Source of the DNA: Actinomycetota bacterium | GTDB lineage: Bacteria > Actinomycetota > Acidimicrobiia > Acidimicrobiales > JAJPHE01 | Assembly (NCBI GenBank): GCA_021325435.1 | Contig: JAJPHE010000112.1 | Location: 1 to 64,000, forward strand | Direction: 5' to 3' | Length of the DNA stretch: 64,000 nt | In this document: positions 29,687 through 40,161 of the stretch, in pieces | Layout of the letters: each line of letters begins with the position of its first letter | How positions within the stretch are numbered: the first letter of the stretch is position 1 | Position numbers and translations under genes: made by a program | The notes under the pieces: generated by a model | The model's input: the letters and a program-made list of their open reading frames with translations, nothing else | What the model was told of the DNA's origin: nothing | Database searches by the model: none

Positions 29687-31264
29687 TCAGGGGACCGCCG
29701 CCACCCGGTGAACCTCGAGGATCCCGTCGGCCTTGCCCAACCGGTCGAGCACCTCGGCGGACACGGCCGTCTCGGTCGCCAGCACCATCAGGGCCGTGCC
29801 CCCGCTGGGCGACTGGCCCACCGCCATGTTGGTGATGCTGAGGCCGGCCTCCCCGAGGACGGTGCCCACGATGCCGATCATGCCGGGGCGGTCGTCGTTC
29901 CGTACGACCAGCATGTTGGCCGCCGGGGGCAGCTCGACCATGTGGTCGTCAACCATGACGATGCGGGGCTCGGCTCGGCCGCCGGCGACGGTCCCCGCCG
30001 TGGCGTGGCTTCCACCGCGCAGGGTGATCCGGTTCAGGTAGTCATGGGCCGACGTGCTGGTTGTCTCGCGCACCTCGACCCCCCGCTCGGCCGCCAGCTG
30101 TGGCGCGTTCACGTAGGAGACGGGCTCGTCGGTGGTCCCCCCGGCGGCGAAGATCCCCTTCAGCACCGAAAGGGTGAGTATCCGGGTGTCGTGTTCGGCC
30201 AGGGCTCCCTCGTAGGAGATCTCGAGTACCGACGGCAGCCCGTCGTGGAGGCTGGCGAACACGGCGCCCAGCCACTCGGCCAGGCGGAGGAAGGGCCGCA
30301 CCGCTTCCGAGGCCTCGGCGGCGGCGACGTTGACGGCGAAGGGGACGAACTCGCCGGAGAGGGCGAGCAACACCTGCTCGGCGACGGTGACGCCTGCCTT
30401 GTCCTGGGCCTCCTGGGTCGAAGCTCCCAGATGGGGGGTCACCACCACCCCGTCCAGTTCGAACAGCGGCGAGCTGGTGCACGGCTCGCTGGCGAACACG
30501 TCGAGGGCGGCGCCGGCCACCTGCCCCGAGCGGATGGCGTCGGCCAGGGCGTCCTCGTCGATGATGCCGCCCCGGGCGGCGTTGACGATGCGCAGACCGG
30601 GCTTGGCCTTGGCCAGCAGGTCCTTGCCGATGAGCCCGGTGCTCTCCGCCGTCTTGAGCAGATGGATGGTGACGAAGTCGGACTCGGCGAACAGGGCTTC
30701 GAGGTCCATCAGCTCGATGCCGAGCTGACGGGCCCGCTCCGGGGCCACCCAGGGGTCCCAGGCCACCAGGCGCATGCCGAACGCCAGGGCCCGCTGGGCG
30801 ACGAGCGTGCCGATGCGGCCCAGCCCCACGACGCCGAGCGTCTTGCCGTGCAGCTCTACCCCGCCCCACCTCGACTTCTCCCAGCGGCCAGCCAGCAGGG
30901 CGGCGTGGGCCTGGGGGATGTTGCGGGCCATGGAGAGCAAGAGGGCCATGGTGTGCTCGGCGGTGGACAGGGTGACCGACTGGGGGGCGTTAACCACCAT
31001 GACGCCCCGTCGGGTGGCGGCTGGCACGTCCACGTTGTCGAGACCGATGCCGGCCCGACCCACCACCACCAGCTCCCGTCCGGCCTCGATGACCTCGGCG
31101 GTCACCTTGGTGGCCGACCGCACCAGCACGGCGTGGGCTCCCCGCACCGCCTCGATCAGCTCGTCAGGGGACATGCCGAGGCGCACGTCGACCTCGTGGC
31201 CCGCCCGGGCCAGGGCGGAAAGACCCGACTCGGCCAGCTCCTCGGTGACCAGGATCCTCGCCAC
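29687..31264 (-). CDS. serA: D-3-phosphoglycerate dehydrogenase
   Basis: RSATKVTAEVIEAG, GLGRIGTLVAQRA, NAARGGIIDEDAL, C-terminal ASB and ACT domains. Confidence 0.95.
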   Translation of the reverse strand: MARILVTEELAESGLSALARAGHEVDVRLGMSPDELIEAVRGAHAVLVRSATKVTAEVIEAGRELVVVGRAGIGLDNVDVPAATRRGVMVVNAPQSVTLSTAEHTMALLLSMARNIPQAHAALLAGRWEKSRWGGVELHGKTLGVVGLGRIGTLVAQRALAFGMRLVAWDPWVAPERARQLGIELMDLEALFAESDFVTIHLLKTAESTGLIGKDLLAKAKPGLRIVNAARGGIIDEDALADAIRSGQVAGAALDVFASEPCTSSPLFELDGVVVTPHLGASTQEAQDKAGVTVAEQVLLALSGEFVPFAVNVAAAEASEAVRPFLRLAEWLGAVFASLHDGLPSVLEISYEGALAEHDTRILTLSVLKGIFAAGGTTDEPVSYVNAPQLAAERGVEVRETTSTSAHDYLNRITLRGGSHATAGTVAGGRAEPRIVMVDDHMVELPPAANMLVVRNDDRPGMIGIVGTVLGEAGLSITNMAVGQSPSGGTALMVLATETAVSAEVLDRLGKADGILEVHRVAAVP

Positions 31265-32469
31265 TAGCCCTCCCCGAGCAGCTTGTCGATGCGGTTGACG
31301 CCCTCCTCGAGGTCGTCGTCACCGAGGGCATAGGACATGCGGGCGTACCCGGGGGCGCCGAAAGCCTCGCCGGGGACGATCGCCACCTTGGCCTCGTCGA
31401 GGATGACCTCGGCCAGCTCGAGGGTGGTCTGCGGGCGGCGACCACGCAGCTCGCGACCGAGCACGCCCGAGAACGAAGGAAAGGCGTAGAACGCCCCCTC
31501 CGGCTCGATGCAGGACACCCCGGCGATGTCGTTCAGCATCTCGTGGATCCGCCGCCGGCGCCGGTCGAAGGCGTCGCGCATCATGGCCACCGCCGACAGG
31601 TCGCCACTGACGGCGGCGAGAGCGGCCCGCTGCGACACGTTGGCCACGTTCGACGTGCAGTGAGTCTGCAGGTTGGTGGCTGCCTTGATGACGTCGGCCG
31701 GCCCGATCATCCAGCCCACCCGCCACCCGGTCATGGCGTAGGTCTTGGCCACCCCGTTCACCACCACGCACCGGTCCGCCAGCTCGGGCACGACGACCGG
31801 CATCGAGTGGAACGTCCGGCCGCCATAGACCAGGTGCTCGTAGATTTCGTCGGTCACCACCCACAGCCCGTGGGCGGCCGCCCAGGCACCGACCGCTTCG
31901 ATCTCGGCCCGGTCGTAGACCGCCCCGGTCGGGTTGGACGGCGAGACGAAGAGCAGCACCTTGGTCCGGGGAGAGCGGGCCGCCTCCAGGGCGTCGACGC
32001 TCGCCTTGAACCCCGTGGTCTCGTCGGTCGGAACCGGCACCGGCACCCCACCGGCGAGGGCGATGGCCTCGGGATAGGTCACCCAGTAGGGGGCGGGGAC
32101 GAGCACCTCGTCGCCCGGGTCGAGAAGGGTGGCAAAGGTGTTGTAGACGGCCTGCTTTCCGCCGTTGGTGACCAGCACCTGCCCGGCATCCACGGCCAGG
32201 CCGGAGTCGCGGGCGGTCTTGGCTGCGATGGCCTGGCGCAGCTCGGGCAGGCCCGACGTCGGGGTGTAGCGGTGGTTGGCCGGATCGGAGCAGGCGGCCG
32301 CCGCCGCCTCCACGATCTCCTTGGGGGTGGGGAAATCGGGCTCCCCGGCCCCGAACCCGATCACCGGCTCACCGGCCGCCTTGAGCGCCTTGGCCTTGGC
32401 GTCGATGGCCAGGGTGGCCGATTCCGCAACCGCTGCGATCCGTCGGGAGATCCTCTCCATTCCTGCCAT
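31264..32469 (-). CDS. aspartate/aromatic aminotransferase, class I PLP (AspC-like)
   Basis: [51 protein letters not shown]; start 32469 or 32460. Confidence 0.93.
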   Translation of the reverse strand: MAGMERISRRIAAVAESATLAIDAKAKALKAAGEPVIGFGAGEPDFPTPKEIVEAAAAACSDPANHRYTPTSGLPELRQAIAAKTARDSGLAVDAGQVLVTNGGKQAVYNTFATLLDPGDEVLVPAPYWVTYPEAIALAGGVPVPVPTDETTGFKASVDALEAARSPRTKVLLFVSPSNPTGAVYDRAEIEAVGAWAAAHGLWVVTDEIYEHLVYGGRTFHSMPVVVPELADRCVVVNGVAKTYAMTGWRVGWMIGPADVIKAATNLQTHCTSNVANVSQRAALAAVSGDLSAVAMMRDAFDRRRRRIHEMLNDIAGVSCIEPEGAFYAFPSFSGVLGRELRGRRPQTTLELAEVILDEAKVAIVPGEAFGAPGYARMSYALGDDDLEEGVNRIDKLLGEG

Positions 32470-32478
32470 GCTTGCACA

Positions 32479-33612
32479 GTGACCGCGCAGCAGATTCCCG
32501 ATATCAAGATCCCCGCGGACCTCCTTCCTGGCGACGGGCGCTTCGGCTGCGGGCCGTCCAAGGTGCGCCCGGAGGCGGTCCGGGCCCTGGCCGACCGGGC
32601 GCTCGACTATCTCGGCACCAGTCACCGCCAGCCGGGGGTGCGCAGCGTGGTCGGCCGCCTACGGGCCGAGCTGGCCGAGCTGTTCTCCCTGCCCGAGGGC
32701 TACGAGGTCGTCCTCGGCAACGGGGGCACCACGGCGTTCTGGGACGCGGCGACCTTCTGCCTCATCGAGGAGCGCAGCCAGCATCTGTCCTTCGGCGAGT
32801 TCTCCTCCAAGTTCGCCGCCGCCGCGGCCGCCGCCCCCCACCTCAAGGACCCGGAGGTCATCGAGTCGGCGGCCGGCACCCACCCCGAGGCGGTGGCCCG
32901 CGACGACGTCGACCTCTACGCCTTGACCCACAACGAGACCTCGACCGGCGTCATGATGCAGCTGACCCGGCCCCCGGGCTCGTCCGGTCTGGTGGCGGTG
33001 GACGCCACGTCGGGCGCCGGCGGTCTGCGGTTCGACGCCTCCCAGGTGGACGTCTACTACTTCGCACCCCAGAAGTGCTTCGCCTCCGACGGGGGCCTGT
33101 GGGTGGCGGCCTACTCGCCGGCGGCGGTGGAGCGGATCGAGCGTACGGCGTCGTCCGGGCGCTGGGTGCCGGCGTCCCTCGACCTCGCCGTCGCCCTCGA
33201 CAACTCGCGTAAGGACCAGACCTACAACACCCCGGCGCTGGCCACCCTGTTCCTGTTCGTCGACCAGGTCGAATGGATGCTGGGCAACGGCGGCCTCGAG
33301 TGGGCGGCCTCGCGTTCGGACGCCTCCGCCGACCACCTGTACTCGTGGGCCGAGGGGGCCGACTACGCCAGCCCCTTCGTGTCCGACCCGGCCGAGCGCA
33401 GCCGGGTGGTCGGCACCGTCGATCTCGACGAGTCGATCGACGCCCCGACCATCAGCAAGGTCCTGCGGGCCAACGGCATCGTCGACACCGAGTCCTACCG
33501 AAAGCTGGGCCGCAACCAGCTTCGGATCGGCATGTTCCCCGCGGTGGAGCCCGACGACGTCGTCGCCCTCACCCGGTCGATCGACCACGTGGTGGGCCAG
33601 CTCCGGGGCTGA
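32479..33612 (+). CDS. serC: phosphoserine aminotransferase (actinobacterial type)
   Basis: [55 protein letters not shown] start. Confidence 0.94.
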   Translation: MTAQQIPDIKIPADLLPGDGRFGCGPSKVRPEAVRALADRALDYLGTSHRQPGVRSVVGRLRAELAELFSLPEGYEVVLGNGGTTAFWDAATFCLIEERSQHLSFGEFSSKFAAAAAAAPHLKDPEVIESAAGTHPEAVARDDVDLYALTHNETSTGVMMQLTRPPGSSGLVAVDATSGAGGLRFDASQVDVYYFAPQKCFASDGGLWVAAYSPAAVERIERTASSGRWVPASLDLAVALDNSRKDQTYNTPALATLFLFVDQVEWMLGNGGLEWAASRSDASADHLYSWAEGADYASPFVSDPAERSRVVGTVDLDESIDAPTISKVLRANGIVDTESYRKLGRNQLRIGMFPAVEPDDVVALTRSIDHVVGQLRG

Positions 33613-33642
33613 GCCCACCGGGCCACCGACGGTTGGTTGGGG

Positions 33643-34668
33643 TCAGCCCCCGGAGACGTCCTGCGGCCGGGCCCGTCCGGCCGAGATCCACGGCATCATG
33701 GCCCGCAGCTCGGCGCCCACCTTCTCGATCGGGTGGGAGGCGCCGGCCGAGCGCAGCTCGCTGAAGCGCTTGCGTCCGGTGCGGTTCTCGGCCACCCACT
33801 CCTCGGCGAAGTGCCCTGAGCGGATCTCCTCGAGGATGCGGCCCATCTCCTGGCGGACGGCGGCGTTGATGACCCGCGGGCCCCGGGTCAGGTCGCCGTA
33901 CTCGGCGGTGTCCGAGATCGAGAAGCGCATGCCGGTGATGCCGCCCTCGTACATGAGGTCGACGATGAGCTTCAGCTCGTGCAGGCACTCGAAGTAAGCC
34001 GACTCGGGCTGGTAGCCGGCGTTGACCAGCGTCTCGTACCCGGCGGTGACGAGGGCCGTCAGGCCTCCGCACAACACGACCTGCTCGCCGAACAGGTCGG
34101 TCTCGGTCTCCTCCTCGAAGGTCGTCTCCAGCACGCCGGCCCGGGCGGCGCCGATGCCGTGGGCGTAGGAGAGGGCGATCTGCTTGGCCTTGCCGCTGGC
34201 GTCCTGGGCCACCGCCACCAGGGCGGGTACCCCGCCGCCCTCCGTGTAGGTCCGTCGGACCAGGTGGCCGGGGCCCTTCGGTGCGACCATGGCCACGTCG
34301 ACGCCCGCCGGCGGGGTGATCTGCTCGAAGCGGATGTTGAACCCGTGGGCGAAGAACAGAGCGTCCCCCTCGCGCAGGTTCGGGCCGATGGAGGACTCGA
34401 ACACCGCCTTCTGCTCGGTGTCGGGCAGGAGGATCATGATCAGGTCTGCCTCGGCGGCGGCCTCGTCGAGGGGGAGGACCCGGAGGCCCTCCGACCGGGC
34501 CTTGTCGGCGGACGACGAGCCTTGGCGCAGCCCGACCCGCACGTCGACACCGGAGTCGCGCAGGTTGAGGGCGTGGGCGTGGCCCTGGGACCCGTAGCCG
34601 AGAATCGCCACCTTGCGGGCGGCGATCAGGGCCGGGTCCACGTCCTTCTCGTAGAAAAGCTTGGCCAT
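33643..34668 (-). CDS. ilvC: ketol-acid reductoisomerase
   Basis: [43 protein letters not shown]. Confidence 0.97.
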   Translation of the reverse strand: MAKLFYEKDVDPALIAARKVAILGYGSQGHAHALNLRDSGVDVRVGLRQGSSSADKARSEGLRVLPLDEAAAEADLIMILLPDTEQKAVFESSIGPNLREGDALFFAHGFNIRFEQITPPAGVDVAMVAPKGPGHLVRRTYTEGGGVPALVAVAQDASGKAKQIALSYAHGIGAARAGVLETTFEEETETDLFGEQVVLCGGLTALVTAGYETLVNAGYQPESAYFECLHELKLIVDLMYEGGITGMRFSISDTAEYGDLTRGPRVINAAVRQEMGRILEEIRSGHFAEEWVAENRTGRKRFSELRSAGASHPIEKVGAELRAMMPWISAGRARPQDVSGG

Positions 34669-34672
34669 CGCT

Positions 34673-35215
34673 TCACACCACCTTCCCGGTAACGCTGCGC
34701 AGGCGGGGCGCCTGGCGGTCCAGCTTGGGCAGGGCGACCCGGCCCGTCCGCTGCAGCTCCACGATCCCGTAGGGTCGCATCAGCTCCTCGAAGTCGTCGA
34801 CCTTGCCCGGCGGCCCCGTGACCACGAGGGTGAGGGCGTCGGGGGAGACGTCGACGATGCGGCCCTCGAAGATGCCGACCAGCTCCATGATCTGGCTGCG
34901 CACGCCGGGCTCGGAACGCACCGTCATGAGGAGGAGCTCCATCTCGGTGGCTCGGGCCGGGTCCAGCTCGGAGATCTTGACCACATTGATCAGCTTGAAC
35001 AGCTGCTTGGTGATCTGCTCGAGGGGCGCCGACTCGACGTCGACGACGATGGTGAGGCGGCTGAAGCGGTCGTCGTCGGTCGGGGCCACGGCGAGGGAGT
35101 AGATGTTGAACCCTCGCCGGGCGAACAGGCCGGCCACCCGGGCCAGCACGCCCGCCTTGTTCTCCACCAGCACCGACAGGATGTGGTGGCGGCTGGATGT
35201 GCCGGGCGGGGTCAC
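34673..35215 (-). CDS. ilvH: acetolactate synthase small subunit
   Basis: [37 protein letters not shown] start overlapping ilvB stop. Confidence 0.96.
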   Translation of the reverse strand: MTPPGTSSRHHILSVLVENKAGVLARVAGLFARRGFNIYSLAVAPTDDDRFSRLTIVVDVESAPLEQITKQLFKLINVVKISELDPARATEMELLLMTVRSEPGVRSQIMELVGIFEGRIVDVSPDALTLVVTGPPGKVDDFEELMRPYGIVELQRTGRVALPKLDRQAPRLRSVTGKVV

Positions 35216-36954
35216 CGGCCCCCCTCGCCCTGGCTCGGTCCGAGGATGATGTCGTCGTTCGAGGTGCCGGCCGCCACCATCGGGTAGACCTTCTCGCGGC
35301 TGTCGGTTCGGAAGTCGATCACCACCGGACGGTCGTCGATCTGGTTCGCCTTGTCGATCGCCGGCAGCACCTCCTCCGGGCTCTCCACTCGCAGCCCGAC
35401 GCAGCCCATCGCCTCCGCCCACTTCACGTAGTCGGGCAGGTCCGGAGACAGGTACACCTCGGAGTAGCGCTCCTCGTAGAAGAGCTCCTGCCACTGGCGG
35501 ACCATCCCCAGGTAGGCGTTGTTCAGGATGGCGACCTTGACCGGAATGCGCTCCGCCGAGGCGGTGACCAGCTCCTGGGCCGTCATCTGGAAGCAGCCGT
35601 CGCCGTCGACCGCCCACACCATCCGGTCGGGCCGGCCGACCTTGGCCCCCACCGCGGCTGGAACGGCGAACCCCATGGTCCCGAGGCCGCCCGAGTTGAC
35701 CCAGGTGTAGGGATGGTCGAACCGCCAGTACTGACTGGTCCACATCTGGTGCTGGCCGACGCCCGACACCACGATGGTGTCGTCCGGGGTGTTGTCGCGC
35801 AGGGTCTCGACGACGAACTGGGGCTTGAGCGAGCCGTCGTCCGGATCGCGCTGGTAGGTGAGCGGGTAGCGGGCCTGCCATTCACGGATCTGGGCGATCC
35901 ACCGGGCCCGGTCGGCGGGCTCGAACGACTCGTCTTGGTGGAGGGCGCGGACCGCCTTGATCAGCTCCTCGATGACCAGACGGCAGTCCCCGACGATCGG
36001 CACATCGGGCCGCCGGACCTTGCCCAGCTCGGCCGGGTCGATGTCCACGTGGACGATCTTCGCCTCCGGGGCGAAGGCCGCCACCTTGCCGGTCACCCGG
36101 TCGTCGAAGCGGGCTCCGAGGGTGATCAGCAGGTCGGACTTCTGCATGGAGGTGACGGCGGTGTAGTTGCCGTGCATGCCCGGCATGCCGAGACACAGCT
36201 CGTGGCTGTCCGGGAAGGCGCCCCGGGCCATGAGGGTGGTCACTACCGGAACGCCGGTGAGCTCGACCAGCTCGAGCAGGGCCTCGGCCGCTCGCGCCTT
36301 GAGGATCCCCCCGCCGGCGTAGATGACCGGACGCTCGGCCGAGGAGATCAGGCGGGCGGCCTCGCGGATCATCCGCCCGTTGCCCCGGGTGGTGGGCCGG
36401 TATCCCGGCAGGTCGGCCTCCACGTCGGCGTCGGTCGGCCAGTACCAGTCCATCATCTGGTTGCTGATGTCCTTGGGCACGTCGACCAGGACCGGGCCGG
36501 GTCGGCCGCTGCTGGCCAGATGGAACGCCTCGCGCACGACCAGCGGGATGTCGGCGGCGTCGGTCACCAGCCAGTTGTGCTTGGTGACGCTCATGGTGAT
36601 GCCGGTGGTGTCGCACTCCTGAAAGGCGTCGGTGCCGATGGCGGTGGACGCCACCTGCCCGGTGATGCACACCATGGGGACCGAGTCCATGTAGGCGTCG
36701 CACAACGGGGTGACGATGTTGGTGGCGGCCGGGCCACTGGTCACCATGGCCACCCCGGGGCGCCCGGTGACATGGGCGTAGCCCTCGGCCATGTGGCCGG
36801 CGCCCTGCTCGTGGCGGACGAGGATGTGGCGGATGGGCGAGTCGATGATCGGGTCGTACACCGGGAGGATGGCCCCGCCCGGCAGACCGAACATGACCTC
36901 GACCCCTTCCATCTCGAGGCTCTTGATGAGGGCCTGGGCCCCGGTCAGCTTCAT
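35212..36954 (-). CDS. ilvB: acetolactate synthase large subunit
   Basis: [31 protein letters not shown]-binding [12 protein letters not shown]. Confidence 0.97.
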   Translation of the reverse strand: MKLTGAQALIKSLEMEGVEVMFGLPGGAILPVYDPIIDSPIRHILVRHEQGAGHMAEGYAHVTGRPGVAMVTSGPAATNIVTPLCDAYMDSVPMVCITGQVASTAIGTDAFQECDTTGITMSVTKHNWLVTDAADIPLVVREAFHLASSGRPGPVLVDVPKDISNQMMDWYWPTDADVEADLPGYRPTTRGNGRMIREAARLISSAERPVIYAGGGILKARAAEALLELVELTGVPVVTTLMARGAFPDSHELCLGMPGMHGNYTAVTSMQKSDLLITLGARFDDRVTGKVAAFAPEAKIVHVDIDPAELGKVRRPDVPIVGDCRLVIEELIKAVRALHQDESFEPADRARWIAQIREWQARYPLTYQRDPDDGSLKPQFVVETLRDNTPDDTIVVSGVGQHQMWTSQYWRFDHPYTWVNSGGLGTMGFAVPAAVGAKVGRPDRMVWAVDGDGCFQMTAQELVTASAERIPVKVAILNNAYLGMVRQWQELFYEERYSEVYLSPDLPDYVKWAEAMGCVGLRVESPEEVLPAIDKANQIDDRPVVIDFRTDSREKVYPMVAAGTSNDDIILGPSQGEGGR

Positions 36955-36990
36955 CTCTTCTCCTGGAACGCCGCTGGGAGTGCTCGGGAA

Positions 36991-37018
36991 ATGAAAAGAC
37001 CTCCCGTTCGGGAGGTCT
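36991..37018 (-). terminator. intrinsic terminator of the ilvB attenuator
   Basis: Minus strand AGACCTCCC-GAAC-GGGAGGTCT then TTTCATTT. Confidence 0.88.
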
Positions 37019-37021
37019 CGT

Positions 37022-37047
37022 GCGCACGCGCTGGTGTCGGCGTGCGC
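37022..37047 (-). promoter_or_regulatory. upstream hairpin of the ilvB attenuator
   Basis: GCGCACGC-N10-GCGTGCGC immediately after leader stop; near-identical to the leuB attenuator hairpin. Confidence 0.7.
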
Positions 37048-37083
37048 TTAGGTAACGATTACGAGGATGCGGACACCGGTCAT
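37048..37083 (-). CDS. ilvB leader peptide MTGVRILVIVT
   Basis: ATG ACC GGT GTC CGC ATC CTC GTA ATC GTT ACC TAA; 6 Ile/Leu/Val codons; followed by hairpin and terminator. Confidence 0.85.
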   Translation of the reverse strand: MTGVRILVIVT

Positions 37084-37093
37084 GGCGGGGCTG

Positions 37094-37121
37094 ATAGTAC
37101 ACGACCGCCGTCGGATGGCAA
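37094..37121 (-). promoter_or_regulatory. promoter of ilvB leader
   Basis: Minus strand TTGCCA-16 bp-TACTAT, 10 nt before leader ATG. Confidence 0.65.
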
Positions 37122-37124
37122 CCC

Positions 37125-38846
37125 TCAGGGCTCGGTGACCGCCCCCCGCTCGGCCCCGGTCACCAGGCGGGCGAACTTGGCCAGCACCCCCGAGGTGTAG
37201 CGGGGTGGGGGCGGCGCCCACCCTTGACCCCGTCGCTCGAGCTCCGCCTGGTCGACCAACACGTCGATCCTGCGCTGGTCCACGTCGATGAGGATGCGGT
37301 CGCCGTCGGCCACGAAGGCGATCGGACCGCCGTCCACCGCCTCGGGGGCGACGTGGCCGATGCACAGGCCGTGGGTCCCCCCCGAAAAGCGCCCGTCGGT
37401 GAGCAGGGCGCAGTCGGCGCCCCGGCCGGCGCCTTTCATCGCCCCGGTGACGGCCAGCATCTCGCGCATGCCGGGGCCGCCCTTGGGGCCCTCGTAGCGG
37501 ATGACCACCACCGTGCCCGGCCGGATCGAGCCGGCCAGGATCGCCTCCATGGCGCCGTCCTCTCCGTCGAAGACCCGGGCTTCTCCCTCGAAGCGCGTCT
37601 GGTCGATGCCCGCCACCTTCACCACCGCCCCCTTGGGGGCCAACGAGCCGGTCAGGATGGCGATGCCGCCGTCGGCGTGGATGGGGTCCGAGAGGGGGTG
37701 GACAACCGACCCGTCGGGGGCAGGAGGGTCGAGGGCGGCCAGGTTCTCCTCCATTGTCCGGCCCGTGACCGTCAGGCAGTCGCCGTGGATGAGCCCGGCC
37801 TCGAGAAGCTCGCGCAGGACGACCGGCACTCCGCCGATCCGGTCCACGTCGACCATGTGGTAGCGACCGTGGGGCTTGGTGTCGGCGATATGGGGCACCC
37901 GACGGCCGACCCGGTCGAAGTCGTCGAGGGTCAGCTCGACCCGGGCCTCGTTGGCGATGGCGAGCAGGTGGAGCACGGCGTTGGTGGAGCCGCCCAGGGC
38001 CATGACCACGGCGATGGCGTTCTCGAACGCCGGGCGGGTCATGATCATCCGGGGGGTGATGCCGGCGTCGATGAGGCGCACCACCGCCGCCCCGGTGTCC
38101 CACGCCAGCTGGTCGCGGCGGGGGTCGACGGCCGCCGGGCTGGCGCTGCCGGGCAGGGCCATGCCGAGGGCCTCGGAGACCGAGGCCATGGTGTTGGCGG
38201 TGAACATGCCGGCGCAGCTGCCGGCCGTGGGGCAGGCGTGGCTCTCGATCAACGACAACTCCTCGGCCGACAGCGACCCGGCGGCGTGGGCCCCCACCGC
38301 CTCGAAGACGCTGACGATGTCGAGGGCGGTGTCCTCGGGCCGGCCGGCCGAGGCGTCGGCCGGCAGTCGGCCGGGCAGGATCGACCCGCCGTACAGGAAG
38401 ACCGAGGGCACATTGATGCGGGCCGCCGCCATGAGCATTCCAGGCAGCGACTTGTCGCAACCGGCGAAGGTCACCATGGCGTCCAGCCGCTCGGCGTGCA
38501 TGACCGTTTCGACCGAATCGGCGATGACCTCCCGCGAGACCAGCGACGCCCGCATCCCTTCGTGGCCCATAGATATGCCATCGGACACGGCGATGGTCAC
38601 GAACTCGATGGGAAAGCCACCCTCGGACCGGATCCCCTCCTTGGCCTGCTTGGCCAGCCGGTCCAGGGGCAGGTTGCAGGGCGTCACCTCGTTCCACGAG
38701 GAGGCCACCCCGACCTGGGGCTTGTCCCAGTCGTCGTCGGTCATGCCGATGGCTCGGAGCATGGCCCGGGCCGGGGCCCGCTCGAAGCCTTCCGTCACCT
38801 CGAAGCTGCGGGGCTTGCGGGGGTGGGCGGGGTCGATGGGCGGCAT
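37125..38846 (-). CDS. ilvD: dihydroxy-acid dehydratase
   Basis: [59 protein letters not shown]. Confidence 0.97.
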   Translation of the reverse strand: MPPIDPAHPRKPRSFEVTEGFERAPARAMLRAIGMTDDDWDKPQVGVASSWNEVTPCNLPLDRLAKQAKEGIRSEGGFPIEFVTIAVSDGISMGHEGMRASLVSREVIADSVETVMHAERLDAMVTFAGCDKSLPGMLMAAARINVPSVFLYGGSILPGRLPADASAGRPEDTALDIVSVFEAVGAHAAGSLSAEELSLIESHACPTAGSCAGMFTANTMASVSEALGMALPGSASPAAVDPRRDQLAWDTGAAVVRLIDAGITPRMIMTRPAFENAIAVVMALGGSTNAVLHLLAIANEARVELTLDDFDRVGRRVPHIADTKPHGRYHMVDVDRIGGVPVVLRELLEAGLIHGDCLTVTGRTMEENLAALDPPAPDGSVVHPLSDPIHADGGIAILTGSLAPKGAVVKVAGIDQTRFEGEARVFDGEDGAMEAILAGSIRPGTVVVIRYEGPKGGPGMREMLAVTGAMKGAGRGADCALLTDGRFSGGTHGLCIGHVAPEAVDGGPIAFVADGDRILIDVDQRRIDVLVDQAELERRGQGWAPPPPRYTSGVLAKFARLVTGAERGAVTEP

Positions 38847-38906
38847 GGCCGGACACGATAGGTCGGCCACGGGCCGGCGCCCCTCGTCGAGCGCAGCGCC
38901 ACGCGC

Positions 38907-38938
38907 AGAGAGGGGCCGGCTCTCGCCGGCCCCTCTCT
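38907..38938. terminator. 14-bp perfect hairpin, terminator candidate downstream of LPFTG gene
   Basis: AGAGAGGGGCCGGC-TCTC-GCCGGCCCCTCTCT; no U-tract. Confidence 0.6.
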
Positions 38939-38986
38939 GGACCAACGGCGTGAGGGTCGCCCCTCAGCCGGCTATTGCCCTGCCGG

Positions 38987-39703
38987 TCAGCTGCTGACGG
39001 TTGCCAGCGCCTCGCGGCGGGTGGCCAGGAGCAGCCCGCTGCCGAGAAGCAGCGTGCTGAGGCCGATGCCGACGAGGACGCCGACGTGACCCGGACCGGT
39101 GAACGGCAGCTTCTGCACTGCCGTGGCCGCCACCGGGGCTGCCGACGTCGGGGCCGACGTCCCCGGACGGGTAAGCGTCTCACCGAGCACCGAGGTGGCC
39201 GGCGACGAGCTCGAGGTCACGCTCGGCGTGTTGCTGGTCGTAGTTCCCGACACGACCACCGTGGAACCGCCGCTACCGCTGGTGGTGGTTCCACCAGACG
39301 GGGTGCTCGCCGGCGGCGTGCACTCATGAGCCGGATTGCCGTCTCGTGACTTGCCGCGTCCCTGGTTGTTGCTCTCGCTGCTGCTGGTGGCGAAGTCGCT
39401 GCACAGGCCCTTGGCGTGAGTGTTGTTCACGATGCCGGGCGGGATGTCCTTGTTCTCAGGGACATTGCCCTCCGAGCCTGGCACCTTGCCTGCCGGGCAC
39501 GACGATGTGTTGCTCGCCGAGCACTCGGAATTGCCGAGGCTGTTGGGGCCGCCACCAGGATTGCCGTTGGCGTTGGCCGACGCATTCGAGTTGCTTCCGT
39601 GGTTGCCGTTATTGGCAAATGCGGGGGCTGCAAATCCTACGATTCCCATGCCGCCCGCTAAAGCCATGGCCACTCCAAGCCGATATAGCTTTCGAGGGGT
39701 CAC
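38987..39703 (-). CDS. secreted surface protein with LPFTG sortase-type sorting signal
   Basis: Signal peptide KLYRLGVAMALAGGMGIVGFAAPAFA; Asn/Gly and Ser/Thr-rich body; LPFTG + hydrophobic stretch + RRE at C-terminus; GTG start with GGAGGAGGG upstream. Confidence 0.8.
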   Translation of the reverse strand: MTPRKLYRLGVAMALAGGMGIVGFAAPAFANNGNHGSNSNASANANGNPGGGPNSLGNSECSASNTSSCPAGKVPGSEGNVPENKDIPPGIVNNTHAKGLCSDFATSSSESNNQGRGKSRDGNPAHECTPPASTPSGGTTTSGSGGSTVVVSGTTTSNTPSVTSSSSPATSVLGETLTRPGTSAPTSAAPVAATAVQKLPFTGPGHVGVLVGIGLSTLLLGSGLLLATRREALATVSS

Positions 39704-39726
39704 CGCATAACCCTCCTCCGTTGTCG

Positions 39727-39862
39727 CGCCCAGTGTGTGCACCGTGCACCTTGTCCAGAAGTCACGGTAACACCACCACTGGGCGTGGCAACACCTCTTG
39801 TTGGCCAAATTTTGACCTAATTTTGTGGGCTTTTCAGCCACTTCATTAGGTTCTTTTGGCAA
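39727..39862 (-). ncRNA. candidate structured 5'UTR RNA upstream of LPFTG gene (novel, unassigned)
   Basis: Minus strand: three-tier hairpin TTGCCAAA/ACCTAAT/GTGGCT ... AGCCCAC/ATTAGGT/TTTGGCCAA, then CGCCCAGTG...CACTGGGCG closing an inner ACCGTG...CACGGT stem, ending just before the RBS; AT-rich relative to surroundings. Confidence 0.45.
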
Positions 39863-40026
39863 TTGTCCCCGGGCTATGACAGTGACTATCCGCGCGCGCC
39901 CCGGTGGATCATCTTGTGGCAAATCGGATCAACTACGCCGCGGTCAATCGTCGAAAGATCGACATAGCCACAACGGGTCAAGACCACTGACCGTGCGGCC
40001 GATGCAAACGACAGCGCACCTGCGCC

Positions 40027-40118
40027 CAACGAAATGGCAAACCCGGGGAAACCCGGGGACGCAAAGCCACGGGCCTAACGGAGCCACCGCTCCCAAGGCC
40101 GCCGGGCCGCCGAACGGG
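40027..40118 (+). ncRNA. cyclic-di-GMP-I (GEMM) riboswitch
   Basis: GGCAAACCCGGGGAAACCCGGGGACGCAAAGCCACGGGCCTAA ... GGCCGCCGGGCCGCCGA matches the GEMM-I core (GGCAAACC, GAAA tetraloop stem, GGGACGCAAAGCCACnGGCCUAA, GGnnGCCGGGnnnCCGA). Confidence 0.88.
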
Positions 40119-40161
40119 GCGATCTCCGCCTCCGTCGGGACAGGAATGGAGGAGACGGAGA

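Noticed and set aside
35197-38861. Long plus-strand ORFs (667 aa and 545 aa) opposite ilvB and ilvD
   Set aside because: Antisense shadows of well-conserved ilv genes; no domain motifs
39704-39922. N-terminal extension of the LPFTG ORF (MPQDDPPGRARIV...) as coding
   Set aside because: Signal peptide and RBS place the start at GTG 39703; the extension is AT-rich, structured and Cys/Trp-odd, consistent with untranslated leader
40027-40118. ydaO (c-di-AMP) riboswitch as an alternative for this RNA
   Set aside because: The conserved strings match GEMM-I (GGACGCAAAGCCACGGGCCTAA); ydaO hallmark strings are absent
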